A stretch of 64,000 bases of DNA, taken from assembly GCF_014649835.1 (NCBI RefSeq), contig NZ_BMTU01000001.1, positions 868,001-932,000 on the forward strand. The letters are read 5' to 3'. The stretch is from Streptomyces pilosus (lineage in GTDB: Bacteria > Actinomycetota > Actinomycetes > Streptomycetales > Streptomycetaceae). Shown here in pieces: positions 38,379-45,616 of the stretch; position 1 is the first letter of the stretch, and each line of letters begins with the position of its first letter. A program made the position numbers and the translations under genes. Below the pieces are notes generated by a model. That model worked only from the letters and a program-made list of their open reading frames with translations. It made no database searches and had not been told where the DNA came from.

Positions 38379-39713
38379 TCAGGTCTGCGGGCTTACCAGT
38401 GGCGGCACGGTGGGCATAGGCGGGACCGTGCGGGCGTGCGGGCGGAAGGGGGCCAGGAACGGCAGATCGGGGGTGAGGTGGGCGAACTCCTTGCAGATGG
38501 CCGCCGCTTCCGCCGGGGTGGTTTCCGGGGTGCGGATGCGGGACCAGCCACCGGAGGTGTCGCCGGCCACCGCGACGCCGGGACGGTCCACCCGGATCGA
38601 GGTCGCCGCCATCACCGCGTCCGGGGCGATGTCGCCCAGGCCCATCTCCGCGGTCTGTTTGTCGTTGACGCGGTGGACCACACGGCCGGTGAGCTGGGCC
38701 CGCAGCGCGGTGGCGCCCCTGCCGAGGTCGGAGCCGAAGCGCTGCCCGCACACCTCCAGGTAGATGCCGACCGCGCGTGCCATCTGACCCAGCCGGACCA
38801 GTTGCATGACGGTCCGGTCCCGTGCCGCCTCATCCTTCTTGGAGGTGACGAAGAACAGCTCTGCCACCTCGTCGATCAGGACGACCAGCGGCACCGGCCG
38901 CAACCTCTCGGGCAGGTCCCACACGTCCGAGACGCCGTAGAGGGCGAGGAGATCGAAGCGTTCACCCATCTCCAGCACCAGCGCGTCTATCAGGCGGCCG
39001 GCCATGTCCGCGTCGGTGGCCAGCGCCGACAGCCGGGGGACGTAGCGGCTGTGCTCGACACCGCGCTTGCAGTCGATGCCGATCAAGCCGACCGGGAGCT
39101 TCGCCAGGCCCTTGACCAGGTTGCGCTGGTACATGGACTTGCCCGAGGAGTTCGCGCCCAGGGTCAGCGCCATCGGCACCGTGCGGTAGTCCCGCTCGAA
39201 GACCGTGCCGTCCTCCCGCAGCGCCACCGGAACCACCAGGTCACGCGGTCGCGCCTTACGTGGCAGACGGACCCGGCGCAGCACGTCGTAGCCGGTCATC
39301 CGCAGCTCGACATAGCCCGGCTTGGTCTCCGTCACGGTGACCGACTGGACACCGAAGGCGTGCCGCAGCCGCTCGCAGGACGCGGCCACATCCGCGGGCT
39401 CCAGACCGGCCGGCAGCCGCAGCGTCACACGCAGCCCGGTCGAGGTCGGGCGGATGCGGCGGACCTTCGGCGGCACCGGTCGAACGTCACGGCGGGCCAG
39501 GTTGCGCGTCATGAACGCCCGCAGACCGGACGGCTGCACCGTCAGCCCGCACACGTCCATGGTCGACCGGTAGGACCAGGTGAACCGGCCCCACGTCAGT
39601 GGCAGACCCACCGTCGACCAGTACACGCGCGGTGCCCGGTACTTCGCGTAGCCGAGACCACCGGCGCCGGCTAACGCGCCCGTGGCCTCCAGCCACATCG
39701 TCAGGTCAGCCAT
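38379..39713 (-). CDS. traSA: TraSA-type FtsK/SpoIIIE DNA translocase
   Basis: 444 aa. A short hydrophobic N-terminal segment (ATGALAGAGGLGYAKY), then a motor domain with Walker A in LGANSSGKSMY (about 184-192), Walker B in LVVLIDEVAELFF (about 277-286) and GQMARAVGIYLEVCGQR. Moves the element as double-stranded DNA between hyphae without a mating pilus (known for Streptomyces Tra proteins). ATG at 39713, 2 bp after the stop of the Pra-like gene, so the two are coupled. Confidence 0.93.
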   Translation of the reverse strand: MADLTMWLEATGALAGAGGLGYAKYRAPRVYWSTVGLPLTWGRFTWSYRSTMDVCGLTVQPSGLRAFMTRNLARRDVRPVPPKVRRIRPTSTGLRVTLRLPAGLEPADVAASCERLRHAFGVQSVTVTETKPGYVELRMTGYDVLRRVRLPRKARPRDLVVPVALREDGTVFERDYRTVPMALTLGANSSGKSMYQRNLVKGLAKLPVGLIGIDCKRGVEHSRYVPRLSALATDADMAGRLIDALVLEMGERFDLLALYGVSDVWDLPERLRPVPLVVLIDEVAELFFVTSKKDEAARDRTVMQLVRLGQMARAVGIYLEVCGQRFGSDLGRGATALRAQLTGRVVHRVNDKQTAEMGLGDIAPDAVMAATSIRVDRPGVAVAGDTSGGWSRIRTPETTPAEAAAICKEFAHLTPDLPFLAPFRPHARTVPPMPTVPPLVSPQT

Positions 39714-39715
39714 GA

Positions 39716-40045
39716 TCAGGCCGCCGGTGTGACTGCAACCGCGCGGAACGAGATGCCGTGCCGCTTCTGGCCGTTGAACTCGTTCTCCCAGTCACGCGCC
39801 TTCAGCCCGATGACCTTCACCGGCATGCCCGGCTGGAGCCCCTCGGGGTAGCCCGTCTCCGGGATGGTCACCTGGTAGAGGTTGCCCTCCCCCTCGTCCG
39901 AGACCAGCAGGCCCACGGTCGACAGCGGCGCGCCGGTTTCCCGGTCCATCGCGCGCTCACCGGTCTTGACGTTCGCGAGCTTCGGCGTCGGCGCGGTCGC
40001 CACGAACACCACGGCGGTCGAAGTGTCAATCTTGAAGGACGGCAT
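39716..40045 (-). CDS. SCO3933-family (Pra-like) regulatory protein
   Basis: 109 aa, opening MPSFKIDTSTAVVFVATAP, a beta-rich OB-like pattern with VGLLVSDEGEGNLYQVTIPE and GMPVKVIGLKARDWENEFNG. Matches the family annotated as SCO3933-type or plasmid replication, integration and excision activator. In pSAM2 Pra switches the element from integrated to replicating state. ATG at 40045 behind AGGGGAGAC. It heads the minus-strand operon and faces the monooxygenase/XRE pair across a 189-bp operator region. Confidence 0.82.
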   Translation of the reverse strand: MPSFKIDTSTAVVFVATAPTPKLANVKTGERAMDRETGAPLSTVGLLVSDEGEGNLYQVTIPETGYPEGLQPGMPVKVIGLKARDWENEFNGQKRHGISFRAVAVTPAA

Positions 40046-40143
40046 TATGGAGTCTCCCCTAGTGGGATGAGCCCCGGGCTGCGTTGTGATCTTGGCGGAT
40101 GCACGTAGCTCGGGGCGCCTTGTTGTTCTGACACCTCGAAGCT

Positions 40144-40210
40144 ACTCGCAGGAAAACTGCGAGTCAACAGAAAAGCTGCGACTAGCAGCAAAAGTCTGTC
40201 TCTGCGAGAC
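40144..40210. promoter_or_regulatory. Cluster of three palindromes in the divergent control region
   Basis: ACTCGCAG-GAAAA-CTGCGAGT (40144-40164), GCTGC-GACTA-GCAGC (40175-40189) and GTCTC-TGC-GAGAC (40198-40210) each contain CTGCGA. They lie in the 189 bp between the Pra-like gene (minus) and the monooxygenase gene (plus). Most likely operators for the XRE repressor that keeps the transfer operon silent, in the role KorSA plays in pSAM2; this is inference. Confidence 0.7.
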
Positions 40211-40234
40211 TGGGTGCGACGAGAAGGGGAAGAA

Positions 40235-40555
40235 ATGACCAATTATGGCCTTTTTGTTCGGTTCACACTTCGCGAGGGTGCCGGCGAGGCGTTCGACGCA
40301 CTGATCCGGAAAACCACCGCTGGCATCCAGGCACACGAGCCCGGCACGCTGGTGTACGCGTGCCACGAGGTCGAGGGTGCCCCTAATGAGCGGGTCTTCT
40401 TCGAGTTGTACGCCGACCGTGACGCCTTCGAGGAGCACGAGCGTCAGCCCCACACTCGCCACTTCCTGACAGAGCGCACGAAGTACGTCGAGAAGACCGA
40501 GGTTGACCGGCTCCAGCCGTACGCCGGCAAGTACCCCAGCGGGGGCGAGGCATGA
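40235..40555 (+). CDS. ABM-fold monooxygenase-like protein (putative quinol monooxygenase)
   Basis: 106 aa with the dimeric alpha/beta ABM pattern: NYGLFVRFTLREGAGEAFDA, then LVYACHEVEG, FFELYADRDAFEEHERQPHT and HFLTER. Relatives include YgiN-type quinol monooxygenases. No cofactor is needed in that family, so few residues identify catalysis. ATG at 40235 behind AAGGGGAAG. Its TGA overlaps the start of the XRE gene (ATGA), so monooxygenase and regulator are made together, which suggests it may act as a small-molecule sensor or partner of the regulator. Confidence 0.83.
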   Translation: MTNYGLFVRFTLREGAGEAFDALIRKTTAGIQAHEPGTLVYACHEVEGAPNERVFFELYADRDAFEEHERQPHTRHFLTERTKYVEKTEVDRLQPYAGKYPSGGEA

Positions 40556-41787
40556 CGGACTCCGACACCAGGACCCTCGGCAAGCGCGTCAAGGAATTGC
40601 GCCGCACCGCTGGCATGTCACAGAGCGACCTCGCCGCCGCGATGGCGCGTTCCGAGAGCTGGGTTTCGCAGGTGGAACGAGGAGTGCAGCCTGTTGAACG
40701 GCTGTCGATCCTCCAGGCGCTCGCCGATGCGCTGAAGGTGTCTGTACGTGAACTCCGACCAGATGCGGCACCCGCCGAGGAGGCCGAGCCGACAGAGCCG
40801 CACGGGAGCAACGACCTCGATGGGCTGCGCGTCGCCCTCACTGGGCACCCGGCCCTGGGCAGCCTCTTTGAAGAGCCGCCGGCCGAACAGATGCCCTCGC
40901 TTCCCGACTTCCGGCAACGCGTGGACGAGGCGTGGACGCTCGCGCACGCATCGAGCTACGCGGCATTGAGCGATCACCTTGCCGGGCTGCTTCCCAGCCT
41001 TGAAGCGGCCGTACGCCACGCGCCGGCGAGCGACCGCACCGAACTCCATGCGCTCCGCGCCAAGGCGTACCAGGTGGCAGCAGCGAGCTTCACCCGGCAG
41101 GACCAGGCCGACGCGGCATGGGTTGCGGCGGACCGGGCGCTACAAGCAGCCGAGCTTGCGGGCGAGCCGCTCGAGGTCGTGGCGAGCCTGTTTCGCATGG
41201 CGCATGCCTTCATGCGTCAACGACACATGGAGCAGGCCGAGCAGGCGGCGAAGTCCGCAGTTACCGTCATGGCGCCGAGAGCGGAGGCGCCCGCATGCCC
41301 CGCGGAAGAGCTGTCCCTCTTGGGTGCCATGAACCTGGTTCTGGCTGTGATCAATTCGAGGGAGGGGAACCGAGCAGGGACCCATGAGCACATCGACCGA
41401 GCGCGCGGGATCGCAGCGCGGTTGGGGGAGGACCGCAACGATTTCGACACCGAGTTCGGGCCGACGAACGTCGAGATTCACGCGGTGAGCACGGCGGTCG
41501 AGTTGGGAGACGCAGGGGTTGCCCTGGAAGTGGCGCAGCGGGTTGACGCGTCGGTCCTCTCCCCCGAGCGGCAGTCACGTTTCCTCCTTGACGTAGCGCG
41601 AGCGCACGCGCAGCGGCGACACGTCGGCGAGGCTACAGCCGCACTCTTGGAAGCCGAGGCTTTGGCGCCCGAGCAGATCCACGACCACCACTTGGCCCGC
41701 GAGGTCATCCGCGACTTGGTGCAACTCTCGGAACCACGTGTGCCCGAGTCCCTGCGCGGATTGGCCGAGCGGAGCGCGGTCGGATAG
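40552..41787 (+). CDS. XRE-family regulator with TPR-like C-terminal domain
   Basis: 411 aa. Helix-turn-helix at residues 8-65 (KRVKELRRTAGMSQSDLAAA, then SESWVSQVERGVQPVERLS). After a short linker come helical repeats from about 120 to 400 resembling TPRs (AAWVAADRALQAAELAGEP; EQAAKSAVTVM; EHIDRARGIAARL), usually sensory or ligand-binding. Likely repressor of the AICE transfer genes through the palindromes at 40144-40210. ATG overlaps the monooxygenase stop. No stem-loop terminator of classic form is seen directly after it. Confidence 0.87.
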   Translation: MTDSDTRTLGKRVKELRRTAGMSQSDLAAAMARSESWVSQVERGVQPVERLSILQALADALKVSVRELRPDAAPAEEAEPTEPHGSNDLDGLRVALTGHPALGSLFEEPPAEQMPSLPDFRQRVDEAWTLAHASSYAALSDHLAGLLPSLEAAVRHAPASDRTELHALRAKAYQVAAASFTRQDQADAAWVAADRALQAAELAGEPLEVVASLFRMAHAFMRQRHMEQAEQAAKSAVTVMAPRAEAPACPAEELSLLGAMNLVLAVINSREGNRAGTHEHIDRARGIAARLGEDRNDFDTEFGPTNVEIHAVSTAVELGDAGVALEVAQRVDASVLSPERQSRFLLDVARAHAQRRHVGEATAALLEAEALAPEQIHDHHLAREVIRDLVQLSEPRVPESLRGLAERSAVG

Positions 41788-42414
41788 CCGATCTTGTTAC
41801 AGATTTCTCTACCTCATCAAGCCCCGGCTGCGCTCCGCTCCGCCGGGCGCGCTTCCCGGCTCCGCTCCGGGCGCCGCTCCTGCCTTCGGCCCGCTCCGCC
41901 CGCGCTGCGCCGACGCGCGCCCACTGGTGGGTAGGGCCGAAGGCCACGGGGCGATCACCGCAGAGAGCGGCCAGCGGTCAACGACGATGCCTCCGGCGGG
42001 GGATCGGCCGGCACCGGGATGGAGGGGGGCACCGTCGCCGACCGCGGGCCCGTAGTGGCGTGCGGTGGGGGTGCTCCCATCCCGACCACCGACGACCCAG
42101 GCAGAGCCGAGCAGACGCGGCCCCTGGCGTCCAGGTCGTTCGTACAGTGGCGCGCTCCACCTGGACGCCAGGAACCACGCCCGCTCCACGGTGTGTGGGT
42201 CGACGGCGGACGGGATGGGAGCTGGGGTGATTGGTGGGTTGGTGTAAGACAACGAGCACCGGCAGAAAGGCCGTTGAAGCAAGCGGCGCCTCGAATGAGG
42301 TACGATTCTCCCCAACTCTCGCCAGAGAGAACGCCGACAAGCCGTGTGCGTCAGGCCCTAGACAAGCGGACGCATCACGGCTGCGGCTCGGTCAACGAAC
42401 AACCTGGAGGGACC
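41788..42414. other. 627-bp non-coding stretch inside the AICE
   Basis: No ORF with coding character or family resemblance. The first 120 bp are rich in GCTCCG words. Around 42123-42172 there is a long inverted repeat. The element's conjugation locus (clt) or a replication origin could be here, but neither can be shown from sequence alone. Confidence 0.5.
42123..42172. repeat. 14-bp perfect inverted repeat with 22-nt spacer
   Basis: CCTGGCGTCCAGGT (42123-42136) and ACCTGGACGCCAGG (42159-42172). Each arm is itself nearly palindromic (CCTGG..CCAGG), so several foldings are possible. Candidate origin, transfer or regulator site. Confidence 0.8.
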
Positions 42415-42720
42415 GTGAAAGAACCCCAAGGTCAGCCCGCTGAACCATCTCCACCATCGCATAGCAATGGTTTAGCTAAATCAGGAGACTACATGGCCGA
42501 CGCGACCGCACGCAAGCTCGTGTTGGCCGGTGACACGCTCGTCTTGACCGGCGGCACGCTCGTCTTGACCGGCGGCACGCTCGTAGTGCAAGCGGGAACG
42601 GTCGCCATGCACGTGCCTACACACTCGAAGATCGCGACAGCAACACAGATCATAGGCCTGATCACAGCGATCATAGGTCTACTGCTGGTTGTCACTAGCG
42701 CAGTCACAATGCTGTCGTAG
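42415..42720 (+). CDS. Repeat-containing membrane micro-protein beside attR
   Basis: 101 aa from GTG at 42415 (GGAGGG three bases upstream) or 75 aa from ATG at 42493 (AGGAGA five bases upstream). It contains successive 7-residue units LVLAGDT, LVLTGGT, LVLTGGT, LVVQAGT, VAMHVPT, encoded by 21-bp DNA repeats, then one transmembrane helix (TQIIGLITAIIGLLLVVTSAV) with almost no tail. The longer form includes a rare TTA codon at 42472-42474, which would make it bldA-dependent. Plus strand, followed by a hairpin. No family recognised; entry exclusion, toxin or defence effector are open guesses. Confidence 0.62.
   Translation: MKEPQGQPAEPSPPSHSNGLAKSGDYMADATARKLVLAGDTLVLTGGTLVLTGGTLVVQAGTVAMHVPTHSKIATATQIIGLITAIIGLLLVVTSAVTMLS
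42520..42582 (+). repeat. 21-bp tandem repeat inside the micro-protein gene
   Basis: Two exact copies (42541-42561, 42562-42582) beginning GTCTTGACCGGCGG, with a degenerate copy before (42520-42540). They encode the 7-residue LVLTGGT units. Confidence 0.9.
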
Positions 42721-42731
42721 CAGCGCCCGCA

Positions 42732-42760
42732 GCCTCCTGTGTGTCCGTCACGCAGGAGGC
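42732..42760 (+). terminator. Hairpin after the micro-protein gene
   Basis: GCCTCCTGTGTG (42732-42743) pairs with CACGCAGGAGGC (42749-42760), one G-U pair, loop TCCGT. It starts 11 bp past the stop. Confidence 0.75.
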
Positions 42761-42813
42761 TGACATAGCAGCGCACGCGTGTCCCTCGCGTGTCCGTCAC
42801 GCAGGAGACTGAC
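42741..42813. repeat. Pair of 24-bp direct repeats near attR
   Basis: GTGTCCGTCACGCAGGAG plus RCTGAC occurs at 42741-42764 and 42790-42813 with one difference, 49 bp apart. About 85 bp inside attR: a position expected for integrase or excisionase arm-type sites. Confidence 0.8.
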
Positions 42814-42897
42814 GGGGAGCTACGGGGACTCCCGGGCTAATCGCGAGATACGACCAGGCCAAGGACCTCCCAGCTCAGCAGCAACCCACATACGCGA

Positions 42898-42940
42898 TCT
42901 TCCAAACTGGCTACGCGGGTTCGATTCCCGTCGCCCGCTC
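42898..42940. repeat. attR core (43 bp)
   Basis: Exact copy of the tRNA-Gly 3' part (32652-32694). The upstream sequence does not complete a tRNA, so this is the chromosomal remnant displaced by integration. Confidence 0.93.
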
Positions 42941-42949
42941 TGTACGGCT

Positions 42950-42989
42950 CAGGGCCGGGCCGGAGGATGATTCCTCCGGCCCGGCCCTG
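42950..42989 (+). terminator. Original chromosomal tRNA-Gly terminator
   Basis: A perfect 18-bp stem (CAGGGCCGGGCCGGAGGA with its complement) with loop TGAT, now orphaned behind attR. Confidence 0.9.
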
Positions 42990-43113
42990 TTCGCGTGGCC
43001 CGGCGCGCGGAGGGTCGGTGGCGGGGCACGCCGGTGTGGACACCGCGTGCGCCCCCGGGGCGGTGAGGGCGACGTGGGCGGGCCCGCGGGCGGCCGGGGG
43101 GCCGCCGGGGGCG

Positions 43114-43308
43114 TCAGAAGCTGATCGAGTTGATCATCTCCGCTATCGAGTCCAGGAAGCGCTGGATGTCGTCGGCCATGCCGGTGGAGGCGAGGAAGAA
43201 GCCGAAGAGGACGGCGACGAGCGCCGGCCCCGCCTTGATGGAGCCGCCTCTCAGCAACACCACCAGGATGATCGCCAACAGCAGCACCACAGACAGTGAA
43301 ATGGCCAC
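43114..43308 (-). CDS. Small membrane protein (64 aa)
   Basis: Two hydrophobic segments (ISLSVVLLLAIILVVLL and AGPALVAVLFGFFLASTG) followed by an amphipathic end (DDIQRFLDSIAEMINSISF). A conserved type of small Streptomyces hypothetical protein. GTG start at 43308; no strong ribosome-binding site. Isolated, at the tRNA-Gly locus flank. Function unknown. Confidence 0.7.
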   Translation of the reverse strand: MAISLSVVLLLAIILVVLLRGGSIKAGPALVAVLFGFFLASTGMADDIQRFLDSIAEMINSISF

Positions 43309-43931
43309 AACTGATCACACCCTCGGTCGGTTCGGCTTCCCCGGCCCGGGCGACGCGACCCCGCGCACCCCGCCAGAACCATCGTGCCACCAACAGGGCC
43401 ACGTCATGCGGCCGCTGACGCATCGTCCGTCCCCCAGTTTCCCGGCGTACCGGATCCCATCCGCCCGGGAAGGCCAACTGCGCCGTATCGCACGACAATT
43501 CGAAGGAACACCCGTGCAGGAATTCGGCAGAGCCGTCGCCGTCCCCACACAATGCGTTCGCAGGTAATTCGAATTGCCGCCGCGGATACCTCGGCGGCTT
43601 CGGGGACAACTCCCCGAAGGGGAGCGAAGGCGGACATATCACCGGAGTCGCCTGCCGACCTCATGCACGGATTGATCCGGAACAATCCTGACAAGAAGGG
43701 TCGTCCCGGGTAATCAAACCCCCCTGCCGCATCCTGTGTTGACCGTCACCTCACCGGCACGCTCACATTCCCCGATCGTGGGTACCCGGACCGAATATCA
43801 GTGACGACGTCGGGCGTTTTACGGAATCCCACGGACAACGCTAGGGTGCCTCAGATGTTCCACGCTGCCTCGTCCCCCGCAAGCGCAGCGAGTTCACCGA
43901 TCGTCTTCCCGAGTTCCCGCCGGGAGGGTCA
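43309..43931. other. 623-bp gene-free region upstream of the acyltransferase
   Basis: Open frames here have no family resemblance or ribosome-binding sites. One clear hairpin, CTTCGGGGA-CAAC-TCCCCGAAG (43598-43619). Otherwise relatively A/T-rich for this genome (for example around 43490-43570), as promoter regions are. Confidence 0.55.
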
Positions 43932-45119
43932 GTGACGAACTCGCAGCGACCGTACGGCAACAGCAGGACGCCGCTCCCCCCGGCACAGTCACCGGCGGAC
44001 GGAGTGCCGAGTCCGCGCACCAACAGCAAGGAAGACGACCGGCCGGCCCCGTCCGGCAGACAGCGCGACGCGTTCTTCGACAACGCCAAGTACCTGGCGA
44101 TCGTGCTGGTGGCCGTGGGCCACGCGTGGGAGCCGCTCAAGGGTGACAGCCGCGTCCTGGAGGCGGCGTACTCGGTCGTGTACGCGTTCCACATGCCGGC
44201 CTTCATCATCATCTCCGGCTACTTCTCGCGCAGCTTCGACATGCGGTCCGACCGGCTGCGGCGACTGATCACCGGCGTCGTCGTGCCGTACATCGTCTTC
44301 GAGACCGCCTATCCCCTCTTCAAGCGGTTCGCCGGCGGCGACCCGCAGCAGGAGATCAGCCTTCTCGACCCCTGGTACCTGACCTGGTTCCTGGTCGCCC
44401 TGTTCGTCTGGCGGCTGACCACGCCGATCTGGAAGCTGGTCCGCCACCCCCTGCCGCTGGCCCTCGGCATCGCCATGCTGGCCAGTGTCAGCCCCGAGAT
44501 CGGCAACGACCTCGACCTGCAGCGCGTGCTGCAGTTCCTGCCGTACTTCGTGCTCGGCCTGTGCCTGCGCCCGGAGCACTTCCGCCTGGTGCGCCGCCGG
44601 TGGTTGCGCATCGCGGCGGTGCCGGTCTTCGCGACGGCGCTGGTGGCGAGCTGGCTGGCCGTGCCGCGGCTGAGCGCCGCGTGGTTCTACCACCGTGACT
44701 CGGCGCAGGAACTGGGCGGTCCGTGGTGGGCGGGTCCGGTGATGGTGCTGGCGACGTTCGGCTGCTCGCTGCTGCTGACCGCCTGCTTCTTCGCCTGGGT
44801 GCCGGGCCGCCGCACCTGGTTCACCGCCCTCGGCGCGGGCACGCTGTACGGCTACCTGCTGCACGGATTCGTGGTGAAGGGCGGCGACTACCAGGGCTGG
44901 TTCGAGCCGGCCGCGCTGCACACGCCGCTCGGCGCGGTCGTGGTGACCGTCCTCGCGGCCGTCATGGTGACGGCGCTGTGCAGTGGGCCGGTGCAGCGGG
45001 TCTTCCGGTGCGTGGTGGAGCCGAGGATGGAGTGGGCGTTCCGGCGCGACGCCGCGGAGCCGGCCCGGGAACCCGGGCGGGCGGAGGCGCGCCGGCCCCG
45101 CGAGAAGGTCAACGCCTAG
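43932..45119 (+). CDS. Acyltransferase family 3 membrane protein
   Basis: 395 aa. After a 45-residue Pro/Ser-rich cytoplasmic lead, ten or so hydrophobic helices begin with RDAFFDNAKYLAIVLVAVGH, the family signature where the first membrane helix carries the active His (VGHAWEP). Further signs: HMPAFIIISGYFSRS and GTLYGYLLHGFVVK. Transfers acetyl or other acyl groups to sugars or wall polymers. GTG at 43932 behind GGGAGGG. Substrate unknown; it stands alone, convergent with the HD-domain gene. Confidence 0.88.
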   Translation: MTNSQRPYGNSRTPLPPAQSPADGVPSPRTNSKEDDRPAPSGRQRDAFFDNAKYLAIVLVAVGHAWEPLKGDSRVLEAAYSVVYAFHMPAFIIISGYFSRSFDMRSDRLRRLITGVVVPYIVFETAYPLFKRFAGGDPQQEISLLDPWYLTWFLVALFVWRLTTPIWKLVRHPLPLALGIAMLASVSPEIGNDLDLQRVLQFLPYFVLGLCLRPEHFRLVRRRWLRIAAVPVFATALVASWLAVPRLSAAWFYHRDSAQELGGPWWAGPVMVLATFGCSLLLTACFFAWVPGRRTWFTALGAGTLYGYLLHGFVVKGGDYQGWFEPAALHTPLGAVVVTVLAAVMVTALCSGPVQRVFRCVVEPRMEWAFRRDAAEPAREPGRAEARRPREKVNA

Positions 45120-45135
45120 CCCGTCCGCTCCCCCG

Positions 45136-45594
45136 TCACACGAGGCCGAGGAGTGCGCGCATCCGCGCGTACTTCTCGGTCAGCCGTTCGCGGGTGGCCC
45201 CGTCGAGGACCGCGAGCCGGGCCGGGTCGGCGTTGTGCGCCAGGTCGGCCTCCTTCACCAGCAGCGCGCCCGGGGTGGCGAGGATGCGGGCCGCGTACGC
45301 CTCGGGCGGCTCCCCGGTCCGTTTGGTGACCGCGAGGACGATGTCCTTGGTGCGCCGGGTGAGCGGGGCCTCGTCGAGCCACCGCTCGGTGAGTCTGCCG
45401 TCCTCGACGGCGTCGTGCAGCCAGGCCGCCGCGATCTGTTCCTCGTCACCGCCGCGCGACCGTACCCCCTCGGCGACGGCCTGGAGGTGCTCGGCGTAGG
45501 GGCGGCCCGCCTTGTCGGTCTGGCCGGCGTGCGCGGCGCGGGCGACGGCCTCCACCCGGCCGGGGGTCAGCGGGGTACCCGGTGTCTCGGTCAC
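45136..45594 (-). CDS. HD-domain protein of the SpoT/MESH1 hydrolase type
   Basis: 152 aa. His-Asp signature residues in AAHAGQTDKAGRPYAEHLQA, AAWLHDAVEDG and KEADLAHNADP follow the metal-binding pattern of (p)ppGpp hydrolases (H..HD..N/D). No synthetase domain is present. It may hydrolyse ppGpp or another nucleotide; not certain. GTG at 45594 or, five codons earlier, GTG at 45609; neither has a good ribosome-binding site. Lies 22 bp after the phosphatase gene on the same strand and is probably co-transcribed. Confidence 0.82.
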   Translation of the reverse strand: MTETPGTPLTPGRVEAVARAAHAGQTDKAGRPYAEHLQAVAEGVRSRGGDEEQIAAAWLHDAVEDGRLTERWLDEAPLTRRTKDIVLAVTKRTGEPPEAYAARILATPGALLVKEADLAHNADPARLAVLDGATRERLTEKYARMRALLGLV

Positions 45595-45616
45595 CCGTCC
45601 AGTGTGCACGGGGAGT

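Larger units (their letters stand above)
32652..42940. mobile_element. pSAM2-type integrative and conjugative element (AICE) in tRNA-Gly
   Basis: About 10.25 kb between 43-bp direct repeats of the tRNA-Gly 3' end. It contains the whole AICE kit: integrase and excisionase next to attL, a rolling-circle initiator of RepSA type, an FtsK-like TraSA, Spd proteins, and a Pra-like activator next to a divergently read regulator. Gene direction is uniform (minus) from 40045 to 32763, and the regulator pair and the attR-side gene are plus. No frameshift is visible in the core genes, so it may be functional. Confidence 0.93.

Noticed and set aside
40046..40234. attP or origin role for the palindrome cluster
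   Set aside because: It lies between divergent genes, away from int/rep and the att ends, so operator function is the simpler reading.
42890..42945. A second tRNA-Gly at the attR end
   Set aside because: Only the 3' 43 bp are present. No acceptor 5' strand or D arm precedes it, so it is the att remnant.
43384..43713. ORFs of about 100 aa in the gap before the acyltransferase
   Set aside because: Both strands give frames of similar length without ribosome-binding sites or recognisable domains.
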